DNA from: Eutrophovita sp913057845
GTDB lineage: Bacteria > Pseudomonadota > Gammaproteobacteria > Burkholderiales > Eutrophovitaceae
Assembly (NCBI GenBank): GCA_963925895.1
Contig: CAWUVH010000007.1
Location: 62,001 to 126,000 of the forward strand
Reading direction: 5' to 3'
Length of the DNA stretch: 64,000 nt
Position numbers and translations under genes: made by a program. Position 1 is the first letter of the stretch; every line of letters starts with the position of its first letter. Under the pieces are notes generated by a model that was not told where the DNA came from, did no database searches, and saw nothing but the letters and a program-made list of their open reading frames with translations. Below are positions 15,518-24,501 of the stretch, in pieces.

Positions 15518-17506
15518 ATGAATAAAAGAGCCACTAAATACACTGCTGACGACATTGAAATTCTCGAGGATTTATCTCCTATTTTGCATCGTCCCGGTAT
15601 GTACACCGATCCAGTGAATCCGAATCATGCCTTAGTGGAGGTTATTGATAATGCCTCAGATGAAGGTTTGGCGGGATATGCGAAAAGTGCGGAGATCAAA
15701 CTTTATGAGGATGGTTCTGCTGAGGTTATAGATGATGGTCGCGGAATCCCTGTGGATATCCACCGTACCAAAAAGATTCCTGCAATTCAGGTTATTTTTA
15801 CGACGTTGCACTCAGGTGGAAAATTTAGAAAAACAGATTCTGAGTCAGTTTATCGCATCGCGGGTGGACTTCATGGAGTTGGTGTGTGTGTCAGTAATGC
15901 CCTTTCGACGAAATTAGAGGCGGAGGTGACAAGAGATGGCGCTGTGCACGAAATTATCTTTGGCCCTAATGGCAAAGTTAAAGTACCACTTAAAAAATTG
16001 AAAGAGGTTGCGCGTAATAAAACAGGAACACGCATTAGGTTTTGGCCAGATGCGAAGTATTTCGATAGCGTGAAGTTTGATATTGTCGCGCTTACGGCAT
16101 TACTCAGAGCCAAAGCGATGCTATTACCTGGTGTGCGTTTTTCTCTAGGCGTTGAGAAGAATGGATCATTTGACACACAGACCTGGCATTTCCCTAAAGG
16201 CATAGAAGGCTATTTTGCTGAGGCTATCGTCGGGCGGGACACAGTGGGGACCACTTTTTTCGGTGAGCGGTACGTTAAAAATTCATCTGAATCCAACTTG
16301 TTTGCAGAGGGTGAAGGTGCACAATGGGCGTTGTCGTGGACAACGGAAGGGGAGGTCATTAGCGAATCCTACGTGAATATGATTCCTACTCGCCAAGGTG
16401 GGACACACGTTTCCGGACTTAGAGATGGGGTGTATCAGGCGATTAAGAGTTTTATCGACCACCATGCCATGGGGCAAAGAGGTTTAAAGGTTGTCCCCGA
16501 TGATGTGTGGTCTAGGGCTAATTTCGTTTTAGCATGTAAAATTCTCGACCCCCAGTTTAAAGGTCAAGTGAAAAATGAGCTTATTTCGCGCGATGCATTT
16601 AAGCTCGCGTCGCAAATGATTCGAGATCCGATTGAGTTGTGGCTAAATCAACATGTCGATGAAGGCAAGCGTATTGCTGAGTTGGTTCTCCGGCAAGCAG
16701 TACAGCGAACCCGTTCAGCTCAAAAAACAGAACGAAGAAAAACATCTGGAATAGCAGTGTTGCCAGGGAAACTGACGGATTGTGCGTCTGAAGACCCTGC
16801 CCGTAATGAACTTTTTATTGTGGAGGGTGATTCCGCAGGTGGGTCAGCAAAAGGGGCGAGAGATAAAGAATTTCAAGCGATTCTACCCTTGAAAGGTAAG
16901 CCTAAAAATACATGGCAGGATGCCCCGAATTCGCTTTATTCAAACAAAGAAATCGAGGCTATCGCGCTGGCCATAGGTATAGATCACCACACCTTGGATG
17001 ATCCAATAGATCTAACCAATTTGCGGTATCACAGAATCAATATTCTCGCGGATGCTGATGTCGACGGTGCTCATATTCAGGTTTTGCTACTCACATTATT
17101 TTTTCGACATTTTCCCAAGTTAATTCAGAGTGGGCATATTCACATTGCGCAACCGCCACTTTTCCGGATTGATGTGCCTTCGCATGGAAAGAATAAACCG
17201 GCACGTAAGTTATATGTTCTGGATGAGCAGGAGCTTAAAATTTTAGAAGAAAAGTTGATTGATGAGGGCATCAAGCGCCAAGGATGGTCGGTGAGTAGAT
17301 TTAAGGGGTTAGGTGAAATGAGCCCAGATCAACTATGGGATACAACGCTCAATCCTGATACACGACGTACTTTACAAGTGACTTTTGAGGACGTTATGGA
17401 AGAATCGTTAGATATATTTGGAATGATGATGGCACGCGAGAATGCGGGGCAGCGTCGAAATTGGATGGAGACTTTTGGCAACTTAGTCGAGGCTGATTTC
17501 TCATGA
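15518..17506 (+). CDS. parE: DNA topoisomerase IV subunit B
   Basis: ATPase subunit of topoisomerase IV, which decatenates daughter chromosomes; 662 residues. GHKL motifs are EVIDNASDEGLAGYA (about 41-55), DDGRGIPVD and the GGLHGVGVCVSNALS lid. The TOPRIM domain has FIVEGDSAGGSAKGARD and LADADVDGAHI. The C-terminus (RFKGLGEMSPDQLWDTTL, then TRRTLQVT) is complete. The short form without the GyrB insert identifies it as ParE rather than GyrB, as does pairing with parC 475 bases downstream. Its stop overlaps the start of the small exported-protein gene (ATGA). Confidence 0.95.
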   Translation: MNKRATKYTADDIEILEDLSPILHRPGMYTDPVNPNHALVEVIDNASDEGLAGYAKSAEIKLYEDGSAEVIDDGRGIPVDIHRTKKIPAIQVIFTTLHSGGKFRKTDSESVYRIAGGLHGVGVCVSNALSTKLEAEVTRDGAVHEIIFGPNGKVKVPLKKLKEVARNKTGTRIRFWPDAKYFDSVKFDIVALTALLRAKAMLLPGVRFSLGVEKNGSFDTQTWHFPKGIEGYFAEAIVGRDTVGTTFFGERYVKNSSESNLFAEGEGAQWALSWTTEGEVISESYVNMIPTRQGGTHVSGLRDGVYQAIKSFIDHHAMGQRGLKVVPDDVWSRANFVLACKILDPQFKGQVKNELISRDAFKLASQMIRDPIELWLNQHVDEGKRIAELVLRQAVQRTRSAQKTERRKTSGIAVLPGKLTDCASEDPARNELFIVEGDSAGGSAKGARDKEFQAILPLKGKPKNTWQDAPNSLYSNKEIEAIALAIGIDHHTLDDPIDLTNLRYHRINILADADVDGAHIQVLLLTLFFRHFPKLIQSGHIHIAQPPLFRIDVPSHGKNKPARKLYVLDEQELKILEEKLIDEGIKRQGWSVSRFKGLGEMSPDQLWDTTLNPDTRRTLQVTFEDVMEESLDIFGMMMARENAGQRRNWMETFGNLVEADFS

Positions 17507-17943
17507 ACAAGTTCGTAGTTTTTTGTCGGTCTAGTGCTTTGATGTTATGTCTTTTTTGCTCGAGTGGGATTGCCGGGCAAGAGGCTAAGATTATTGAGTA
17601 CGGTATTTATAATGATGCTCGGGAATTGATTAAACAAACAAAAATTGTTCCAGCAGGCGAGGTCGTGCAATTTGGTTTTTGTTTTGAGGTCTTTGTCAAT
17701 TTTTTTGATGATAATAAGTATATGCTCACGCAGACGTTGGCTCACCCTGAGATCGCGGATGATGGAGGTTGGCCTAATATCGGATACAACGTCCCGCGAA
17801 AATTTAAGGTCGTTAACGGTACGGCATTTGGGTGTGTGGGTTACAACGCCCGAGCAGAAAAAGAGGCTCCGGCGGGAGAGTGGATATTCAGTTTGTCCGA
17901 TGGCAATGATGAATTGGTCCAATTCACATTTATTTTGAAGTAA
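17503..17943 (+). CDS. Small exported protein, DUF3859-like
   Basis: 146 residues with an N-terminal signal peptide (SSALMLCLFCSSGIAG, likely cleavage before QEAKI). The mature part, starting IIEYGIYNDARE and including VQFGFCFEV and PAGEWIFSLSDG, resembles the DUF3859 family, of unknown function and often beta-rich. It is sandwiched between parE (four-base overlap) and parC (34-bp gap) on the same strand, so it is cotranscribed with topoisomerase IV. I see no mechanistic link. The family assignment is from memory of the pattern and is moderate. Confidence 0.7.
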   Translation: MNKFVVFCRSSALMLCLFCSSGIAGQEAKIIEYGIYNDARELIKQTKIVPAGEVVQFGFCFEVFVNFFDDNKYMLTQTLAHPEIADDGGWPNIGYNVPRKFKVVNGTAFGCVGYNARAEKEAPAGEWIFSLSDGNDELVQFTFILK

Positions 17944-17977
17944 TAAATAAGATATGTAACTTCGATCAAGCAATGAT

Positions 17978-20383
17978 ATGAGTCAACAGAAAGAGTTATT
18001 TGAAATGAGTAAAGTCGAAGAAAATCCTGTGAAGAAGCCCAATGCTGTCTCTTTACGTAAAGCCACTGATGTACTACCAGATTATTTTGCGCCCTTGGGT
18101 CGTATTAATTTCTCTGATGCCATTCCATTAGGCAGATATGCATCAACTCAATATTTGCAGTACGCCATAGCCACGGTTAAGGATCGAGCTCTGCCAAGGC
18201 TCGCTGATGGTCAGAAACCGGTACAGTCAAGAATTTTATATGCAATGTGGGAAATGAATGCCATCGCCGGTAATCCCAGGAAAAAATCAGCACGAGTTGT
18301 CGGTGATGTCTTAGGTAAGTTTCACCCTCATGGTGATTCGTCGGTCTACGATGCCTTAGTTCGAATTTCCCAGAATTTTACGCTTCGTTATCCCTTGGTT
18401 GATGGTGAGGGAAACTTCGGATCTAGAGATGGCGACGATGCTGCTGCCATGAGGTATACAGAGGCAAGACTCACGAAGTTTGCCGAGGTGCTGCTCAGTG
18501 AATTGGATGAGGGAACGGTTGATTTTATTCCTAACTACGACGGTAGTGTCAATGAGCCTTGTTTGCTACCTGCTCGTTTGCCTGTTTTATTACTCAATGG
18601 TGCAAGTGGTATTGCCGTAGGTATGGCAACGGAGGTGCCTAGCCATAACCTCAGTGAGGTGTCTTCGGCTGTTGTCTCGCTCATCAAGAAACCAGAGATG
18701 AGTATCAAACAGGTCATGCGTCATATTAAGGGCCCAGATTTTCCGGGAGGGGCTCAAATCATCACCAGTTCCTCGGATATCTCAGAAGTCTATACGACAG
18801 GTCGGGGTGCGGTTCGAGTGCGGGCTAGATGGACCGTGGAGAAATTAGCACGAGGACAATGGCAGTTGGTAGTCACAGAACTGCCTCCGGGTGTTTCATC
18901 TAGAAAAATTCAAGAGGAAATCGATGCGATCACAAATCCTCAGCCGCGGGCTGGAAAGAAGACAATTACAATAACTCAGCAAAAAGAAAAGCAAGCCATG
19001 TTGTCGGTGCTAGATCGAATGCGTGATGAATCGGATCGTAATAATCCAGTTCGTATGGTCTTCGAGCCAAAGACATCGAGGATTGGTGAAGATGAATTCA
19101 TTAATGCCTTACTTGCACGCACTAGTTTGGAAACAAATGTTTCTATTAATCTTGTAAATGTTGGATTAGATGGCCGTCCAACGGGGAAGAATCTTCTCGA
19201 GATATTAACGGAGTGGATTGAATTTCGACGTTCAACAGTAACGCGACGAACAGCTTACCGCCTGGAGAAAGTTGAAGACCGCATACATGTTTTAGAGGGG
19301 CGGTTGTTGGTCCTTCTCAATGTGGATGATGTTCTGAAAATAATCAGAAATTCAGAAAAGCCTCGACAGGATTTAATGTCAGAATTTAATCTATCTGAGC
19401 GCCAAGCAGACGATATTCTCGATATGAGATTGCGGCAGTTAGCTAAACTTGAACATATTAAGTTGGAACAGGAACTCAAAAACCTCACTAAAGATCAAAA
19501 AGCCTATAAGACTATTTTGAAGAATAAGAATCATCTTGAAGAGTTAATCATCGAAGAGATTGAGTCTGACAGCAAGCAGTTCGGTGATAAGCGGCGCACA
19601 GTTATAGAAGTATCGGAGAAAGCTGTGCTTGAAGTTAAAGCTTCTGATGAGCCGATCACGGTAGTGTTCTCTAAGAAGGGATGGATTCGAATGAGGCAGG
19701 GTTGGGACGTTGAGCCCAGCAGTCTAAGCTTTAAGGAAGGGGATGGGCTCTCATCGATCATCCAATGCCGATCGGTTGATCCAGTCGTATTTTTAGATTC
19801 TAAAGGTAGGGCTTACAGTATTGATGCCGATATACTTCCGTCAGGTAGGGGAGATGGTGTGCCTGCTTCCTCCTTATTAGATCTGCAGGATGGCGCTCAA
19901 GTGATGCATTGTATCGCCGGCACCTTAAAAGCAAGTGTTTTTGTTGCCACGACGGGCGGATATGGGTTTTTTACTAAGCTAGGGGATATGGTTTCTAATC
20001 GACGTGCTGGACGAGATTTTATGTCAATGCCGGAAAGTGAGGTTCCCATTACGCCACAATTTTTTAATCACGAAACTGATCATTTGGTAGCCGTGGTGTC
20101 TGAAAAGGGTAAGTTATTAATCTTCTCTGCTGAGGAGATCAAATTTCTCTCTAAGGGACGTGGCGTGATCGTGATGGGGTTAGATGACGACGATAAGCTG
20201 TCTGCAACCGGGTTGTTAAATAAGAGAACAGCCAAGATCATCGGTCAGTCACCAAGGGCCCAAAAAGTAGATACTATTTTGATAACTGGTGACAAGTTTG
20301 AACACCATTATCTGAGGCGTGCGCGTATGGGGCGAGTTCTACCAAGAAAATTGATAGGCCCTCATAGTATTTCAGGCGGTTAA
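17978..20383 (+). CDS. parC: DNA topoisomerase IV subunit A
   Basis: Breakage-reunion subunit of topoisomerase IV; 801 residues from ATG 17978. Alternatively it starts at ATG 18005 (792 residues), which has a better AAAGAG ribosome site; the first nine residues are not conserved. The winged-helix region has GKFHPHGDSSVYDALVR, with a serine at the position linked to quinolone susceptibility, and the catalytic tyrosine lies in AAMRYTEARL (about residue 160). A C-terminal beta-propeller region (about 510-790) is shorter than in GyrA. It completes the parE-small protein-parC unit. Confidence 0.95.
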   Translation: MSQQKELFEMSKVEENPVKKPNAVSLRKATDVLPDYFAPLGRINFSDAIPLGRYASTQYLQYAIATVKDRALPRLADGQKPVQSRILYAMWEMNAIAGNPRKKSARVVGDVLGKFHPHGDSSVYDALVRISQNFTLRYPLVDGEGNFGSRDGDDAAAMRYTEARLTKFAEVLLSELDEGTVDFIPNYDGSVNEPCLLPARLPVLLLNGASGIAVGMATEVPSHNLSEVSSAVVSLIKKPEMSIKQVMRHIKGPDFPGGAQIITSSSDISEVYTTGRGAVRVRARWTVEKLARGQWQLVVTELPPGVSSRKIQEEIDAITNPQPRAGKKTITITQQKEKQAMLSVLDRMRDESDRNNPVRMVFEPKTSRIGEDEFINALLARTSLETNVSINLVNVGLDGRPTGKNLLEILTEWIEFRRSTVTRRTAYRLEKVEDRIHVLEGRLLVLLNVDDVLKIIRNSEKPRQDLMSEFNLSERQADDILDMRLRQLAKLEHIKLEQELKNLTKDQKAYKTILKNKNHLEELIIEEIESDSKQFGDKRRTVIEVSEKAVLEVKASDEPITVVFSKKGWIRMRQGWDVEPSSLSFKEGDGLSSIIQCRSVDPVVFLDSKGRAYSIDADILPSGRGDGVPASSLLDLQDGAQVMHCIAGTLKASVFVATTGGYGFFTKLGDMVSNRRAGRDFMSMPESEVPITPQFFNHETDHLVAVVSEKGKLLIFSAEEIKFLSKGRGVIVMGLDDDDKLSATGLLNKRTAKIIGQSPRAQKVDTILITGDKFEHHYLRRARMGRVLPRKLIGPHSISGG

Positions 20384-20435
20384 TTTAGTATGGTGCGCGG
20401 CTAACGTCAGTCTTTGGCGGACATGCTGGACGACG

Positions 20436-20723
20436 TTACAATCCGGTCACTGCGACGACATTGAATATCGCTGTGTCTTCTCGTATTTTTTTAATGTCTT
20501 GATACTCCTCAGACGAGTACCATTGGTGAATTGTCTCCATGTCAGTAAATTCACACATCACGAGCCTTTTGGGCGACCAGTCCCCCTCTATGATTTCTAT
20601 TGTCCCACCACGAGCGAGAAATTTAGCACCATAGCTTGCAAGAGAGGAGCCAACTCTAGCTCTATACGCTTCATATCCATTGGGGTCTAAGACGGTAATT
20701 TCTGCAATAAGGTATGCTGACAT
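20436..20723 (-). CDS. DUF1330 domain protein
   Basis: 95 residues of the dimeric alpha/beta-barrel DUF1330 family. AYLIAEITVLDPNGYEAYR is the first strand-helix, and GAKFLARGG, LVMCEFTDMETIHQWYSS and EEYQDIKKIRE follow the family pattern. The start at 20723 is chosen because the family begins just before this strand; the frame is open to 20768. The function of the family is not established. A second, more divergent DUF1330 gene lies at 24502-24792. It converges on parC (52 bp apart) without a clear terminator. Confidence 0.85.
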   Translation of the reverse strand: MSAYLIAEITVLDPNGYEAYRARVGSSLASYGAKFLARGGTIEIIEGDWSPKRLVMCEFTDMETIHQWYSSEEYQDIKKIREDTAIFNVVAVTGL

Positions 20724-20826
20724 TTTAGAAATAACTTTAACAGTATTGATGACGTTCATACTGTACACGGGATTTATAATCTAGAAAATATTGTTGATAA
20801 CTTTTAGAGTAGAAGGATAGATAGAC

Positions 20827-21801
20827 ATGAGAACGCGAATTACTGAGCTGCTAGGGATCGAGCACCCGATTATCCAGGGTGGCATGCACTATGTTGGCTT
20901 TGCAGAATTGGCTGCTGCGGTCTCTAATGCTGGTGGTCTTGGCACCATAACTGGTTTGACTCAGAAAACGGCCGAGGATTTACGCAATGAAATCCGAAAG
21001 TGTAAAGCACTAACGAATAAACCATTTGCCGTCAACCTCACGTTCCTTCCTTCATTGGCAACTCCTGACTACCCCGGTTACGTAAAAGTAATCATAGAAG
21101 AGGGTGTCAAGGTTGTTGAGACGGCTGGGCGTAATCCGCAACAGGTCATGCCTGCGTTAAAAGAGGCAGGGGTTATAGTGATCCATAAATGTACCTCCGT
21201 GAGGCACTCGCTAAAGGCGCAATCTATCGGATGTGATGCCGTTTCAGTCGACGGTTTTGAGTGTGGTGGTCATCCGGGAGAAGATGATGTTCCTAATTTT
21301 ATACTCCTACCAAGAGCGGCTGATGAATTAGAGATCCCGATTGTTGCTTCAGGTGGTATGGCGGACGGACGATCACTGGTTGCTGCTCTAGCGTTAGGTG
21401 CCGATGCGATCAATATGGGTACGCGTTTCATGGCAACCCAAGAGGCGCCTTGCCACCCTAATGTGAAGGAGGCTTTGCTTAAGGCTACTGAGCTGGATAC
21501 CAGGCTAGTGATGAGACCTTTGCGTAATACTGAGCGCGTATTAAACAATAACGCAGCGCAAAAACTTCTTGAAAAAGAACGTTCCCTTGGTGAAAACATA
21601 CAAATCGATGATGTATTAGATGAGGTTTCTGGTGTCTATCCCAAGGTGATGGTTGATGGAGAAATGGAAGCGGGGGTTTGGTCTTGCGGCATGGTTGTCG
21701 GATTAATTAACGACATTCCTTCTTGCAAAGACTTGATTGAGCGAACGATGTCTGAGGCAAAATCTATTCTCGATAAGAGAAACCAACAAATAACGGCATG
21801 A
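20827..21801 (+). CDS. Nitronate monooxygenase family protein
   Basis: 324-residue FMN-dependent TIM-barrel protein of the nitronate monooxygenase / 2-nitropropane dioxygenase family. It has the N-terminal IEHPIIQGGMHYVGFAELAAA, the DGFECGGHPGEDD segment around the active site, and the FMN-phosphate segment IVASGGMADGRSLVAAL with GADAINMGTRFMAT. Related enzymes oxidise alkyl nitronates, but many homologues are uncharacterised oxidoreductases, so the substrate is open. A fair ribosome site (AGAAGGATAG) precedes ATG 20827. It seems to be transcribed alone or with the ion channel 39 bp downstream. Confidence 0.88.
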   Translation: MRTRITELLGIEHPIIQGGMHYVGFAELAAAVSNAGGLGTITGLTQKTAEDLRNEIRKCKALTNKPFAVNLTFLPSLATPDYPGYVKVIIEEGVKVVETAGRNPQQVMPALKEAGVIVIHKCTSVRHSLKAQSIGCDAVSVDGFECGGHPGEDDVPNFILLPRAADELEIPIVASGGMADGRSLVAALALGADAINMGTRFMATQEAPCHPNVKEALLKATELDTRLVMRPLRNTERVLNNNAAQKLLEKERSLGENIQIDDVLDEVSGVYPKVMVDGEMEAGVWSCGMVVGLINDIPSCKDLIERTMSEAKSILDKRNQQITA

Positions 21802-21840
21802 CCTTAATTAACTCAACCCTATGACAATGGTGTTGATTTA

Positions 21841-22659
21841 ATGGTTGCGCAGCAGTTGTCATCTATGGATTGGAAGCGACGTTTCTATACGGTCATTTTT
21901 GAGGCCGACACGCCTGCGGGGCGATTCTTCGACCTATCTCTAATTTGGTTGATTGTTCTGAGTGTGGCGGTTGTCATGCTCGATAGCATAGATTCGATTC
22001 ATTCCAACTGGGGTGAGCAATTGATGAGGTTGGAATGGATATTCACCGGGGTATTTACCCTTGAATATTGTGCTCGGATATGGTGTGCGCCCAAGCCCTT
22101 CGCATATATGCGAAGCTTTTACGGAATCGTAGACTTTCTGGCGGTTATACCTACATATCTTGCGTTGGTTGCCCCGGGCATCCATGTGCTTATCGACATA
22201 AGAGTACTTCGGCTTTTAAGATTGTTTCGGTTGTTGAAACTGACAGCATATGTCGCTGAGTACGCATCACTGGGTCGAGCGCTCTACGCCTCTAGACGTA
22301 AAATTTTAGTGTTTTTGACGTTTGTTGGAATGGTTGTATTGATTATGGGTACGGTGATGTATGTCGTAGAAGGTCCCGAGAACGGTTTTACCAGCATTCC
22401 AATGGCAGTTTACTGGGCCATTATGACGATGACCACCGTCGGATTTGGTGATATTTTTCCTCAAACCGATATTGGTAGGATCGTTTCATCAGTAACGATG
22501 CTTCTAGGTTGGGGGATTCTCGTTGTGCCAACTGGCATTGTGAGTGCAGAGTTTGTATTTCAAAGAGAGCAACCGACAACCAGAACGTGTGGTCAGTGTC
22601 TCAGTGAGGGGCATCTTAAGGCTTCTACATTTTGCCGGGATTGTGGTGCCTCGCTTTAA
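21841..22659 (+). CDS. Voltage-gated-type potassium channel with C-terminal zinc ribbon
   Basis: 272-residue six-helix ion channel of the inner membrane. S1 (LIWLIVLSVAVVMLD) and S2-S3 precede an S4 voltage-sensor-like helix with regularly spaced arginines (RVLRLLRLFRLLKL). The pore loop follows, with the K+ selectivity filter TTVGFGD in MTMTTVGFGDIFPQ, and S6. After S6 the protein ends in C-GQ-C and C-RD-C pairs 13 residues apart, a probable zinc ribbon of about 25 residues. It is likely to pass K+ in a voltage-dependent way; regulation through the ribbon is conjecture. Confidence 0.9.
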   Translation: MVAQQLSSMDWKRRFYTVIFEADTPAGRFFDLSLIWLIVLSVAVVMLDSIDSIHSNWGEQLMRLEWIFTGVFTLEYCARIWCAPKPFAYMRSFYGIVDFLAVIPTYLALVAPGIHVLIDIRVLRLLRLFRLLKLTAYVAEYASLGRALYASRRKILVFLTFVGMVVLIMGTVMYVVEGPENGFTSIPMAVYWAIMTMTTVGFGDIFPQTDIGRIVSSVTMLLGWGILVVPTGIVSAEFVFQREQPTTRTCGQCLSEGHLKASTFCRDCGASL

Positions 22660-22729
22660 GTAATTCATAAGAAACGTGTGAATCTTGATAAAGTGGCATC
22701 GTTTATATTTAAAAGAGGGTGGTTGGAAA

Positions 22730-23068
22730 ATGATTAGAATTTGGAATGTGAGCCTGTCGATGCTTGCTATGTTTGTATTGGTGAGTTGTGGCGAAAAGAC
22801 TGAAGTTGTATCCACAGATTCCTCTGAAGAGGCGGGTATATTTCTTCAAATAATGCTCGAAGATGAAAAAGGGCAGGAGATCAGTTACGTCTCGTTTAAT
22901 CCAAATGTTAAAACGTTGGAGGCATGTAATGTCGTAGTAGAGGCGGAGTTGGATAATATTGTTAAGAAACTGCCGCCTGAATATAGCGGGTCAACAGTTA
23001 CGGGTTGGTCATGCTCTCTTTCAAATCCAGAGGCTGGAAAAATAAAAATAGACCGAGTAGATGCTTAA
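22730..23068 (+). CDS. Small predicted lipoprotein of unknown function
   Basis: 112 residues from ATG 22730. The N-terminus is a lipoprotein signal with lipobox LVSC (cysteine at about 20), followed by a Ser/Glu-rich linker and a compact domain with two further cysteines (EACNVV and GWSCSL) that could form a disulfide. The residue after the lipid cysteine is glycine, which favours outer-membrane sorting. I recognise no family. It follows the channel gene by 70 bp on the same strand. Confidence 0.7.
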   Translation: MIRIWNVSLSMLAMFVLVSCGEKTEVVSTDSSEEAGIFLQIMLEDEKGQEISYVSFNPNVKTLEACNVVVEAELDNIVKKLPPEYSGSTVTGWSCSLSNPEAGKIKIDRVDA

Positions 23069-23193
23069 CGTTGGTAGGGTTTATACGAAAATGTGAAGCC
23101 TGATTTCTTGATCTAAGGTGAGTTCTATGAGAGTAGTTTAAATCTCGGAAAGCAAATATGGCGCTATAACTTGAACAACCGGTCTGATTAGCG

Positions 23194-23212
23194 CAAACTT
23201 GACGCTAGTTTG
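23194..23212. promoter_or_regulatory. Inverted repeat upstream of the winged-helix gene
   Basis: CAAACT (23194-23199) and AGTTTG (23207-23212) form a 6-bp inverted repeat with a 7-base centre. The repeat overlaps a TTGACG hexamer (about 23199-23204) that could be the -35 of the gene starting at 23246. The arrangement would suit repression, perhaps by the adjacent DNA-binding-like protein itself. The rest of the 177-bp gap (23069-23245) shows nothing recognisable. Confidence 0.35.
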
Positions 23213-23245
23213 TTGATTATTGATGTAATTTTTAATGGTAAATGC

Positions 23246-23530
23246 ATGAGTGAAAATATCCTAAAGTATTTGAGAACGCAAGGCGAGCAGCTTGACGCTG
23301 ACATTTCAAAAGCGTTGAAGATTCCTAAAGTCCAGCTTGAAAAGCAGTTATCTGAGCTATTAACAGCTGGAGCAATTATATGTTGCCATGTAACTCGTTT
23401 CAGTGGCGAGAAAAAAATAGAAGGCATGAGCTATCGTTTATCAGCCCATGTGCCACCTAGAGCTCCCGGTAGGAAGCCAGGAGGAAAAGCTAAAGCAGCA
23501 GCAGCGACTGAAGATGCTGATGAAGATTAA
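23246..23530 (+). CDS. Small winged-helix-like protein with basic C-terminal tail
   Basis: 94 residues from ATG 23246 (MSENILKYLRTQGEQLD). Residues 1-65 look like a winged helix: ISKALKIPKVQLEKQLSELL as a helix-turn-helix, then a wing with GAIICCHVTRF and KKIEGMSYRLS. The tail (PGRKPGGKAKAAAATEDADED) is Lys/Ala-rich then acidic, so probably disordered. It resembles small proteins annotated as ArsR-type regulators in betaproteobacteria, though the metal-binding motif of ArsR is absent. The frame is open to 23210, but that extension is not conserved-looking. Confidence 0.6.
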   Translation: MSENILKYLRTQGEQLDADISKALKIPKVQLEKQLSELLTAGAIICCHVTRFSGEKKIEGMSYRLSAHVPPRAPGRKPGGKAKAAAATEDADED

Positions 23531-23600
23531 TTTGTAATACTTGTAATACCTAGTCCAGTAACATTCTCTTACCTACATCTCAATTGAAATTCTTTAAAAC

Positions 23601-24449
23601 GTGGCGCTCATAAACTGGTTCCCTGGCCACATGGCGCAGGCTAAGAAAAATTTAAGCAAAGCATTGGCTTCAGTTGATGTCGTCGTGGAGGTTCTTGACG
23701 CTCGCATGCCGGCGGCGAGTGCTAACCCGCTTTTTGAGGAGTTACGCAAAGAAAGGCAACGTCCCGCGTTAAAGGTTTTAAATAAGGCGGATCTAGCTGA
23801 TCCACACGTAACCGAGGAATGGGTCCGTTATTTCTTGGATCCGACGTCTTTGGCGAGCGCGCTGCCTATAGTCGGGAAGTCAAAACAAGAGGCGCGTAAA
23901 ATTATTCAGCAGTGCCAGAAGCTAGCCCCCCATCGTACTGATGCGATTAAGCCCCTGAGGTTGATTGTCACGGGTGTGCCTAATGTTGGTAAGTCCACGA
24001 TACTTAATGGCTTACTTGGTCAGGCGAAGGCAAAGGCTGCTGATGAGCCTGCGGTCACAAAAAGGATTGCTCGATATGAAGTGAGTGATCAATTGATTAT
24101 TTATGATAGCCCAGGAGTTATGTGGCCCAAGGTGGATACTGTTGAAACGGGTCTTCTTCTGGCAGTTAACAATGCAATTGGTGTTAACGCATATAACATA
24201 GAGGATGCAGCCATTTTTCTGATACAAAAAATGCTCGAACGATATCCCGAAGCACTATCAGATCGATACAAAATCGAACTCGAAGGAATTGATGCGGTCG
24301 CTTTTATTGAATCAATCGGAAATAAGCGTGGTATGCGATCGAGAGGTGGAAATGTTGATTTTGAGCGTGCGGCGCAATTAGTCGTGACAGATTATCGACA
24401 TGGTAGGTTTGGGCGAGTTTCGCTGCAGATAGTTAACGATTTAATTTAG
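23601..24449 (+). CDS. ylqF: Ribosome biogenesis GTPase YlqF/RbgA
   Basis: 282 residues starting at GTG 23601 (INWFPGHMAQAKKNLSKAL). It is a circularly permuted GTPase: the G4 motif NKADLAD comes first (about 54-60), then G1 GVPNVGKST (about 123-131) and G3 DSPGVMWP. The C-terminal helical region is the ANTAR-like RNA-binding part. RbgA acts in late assembly of the large ribosomal subunit in Bacillus; the proteobacterial role is inferred from family membership. There is no strong ribosome site before the GTG. Confidence 0.92.
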   Translation: MALINWFPGHMAQAKKNLSKALASVDVVVEVLDARMPAASANPLFEELRKERQRPALKVLNKADLADPHVTEEWVRYFLDPTSLASALPIVGKSKQEARKIIQQCQKLAPHRTDAIKPLRLIVTGVPNVGKSTILNGLLGQAKAKAADEPAVTKRIARYEVSDQLIIYDSPGVMWPKVDTVETGLLLAVNNAIGVNAYNIEDAAIFLIQKMLERYPEALSDRYKIELEGIDAVAFIESIGNKRGMRSRGGNVDFERAAQLVVTDYRHGRFGRVSLQIVNDLI

Positions 24450-24501
24450 AATACAAGTGAAATATAGATCAATAACTTAAAAAATTAAACAGGGGATGAA
24501 G

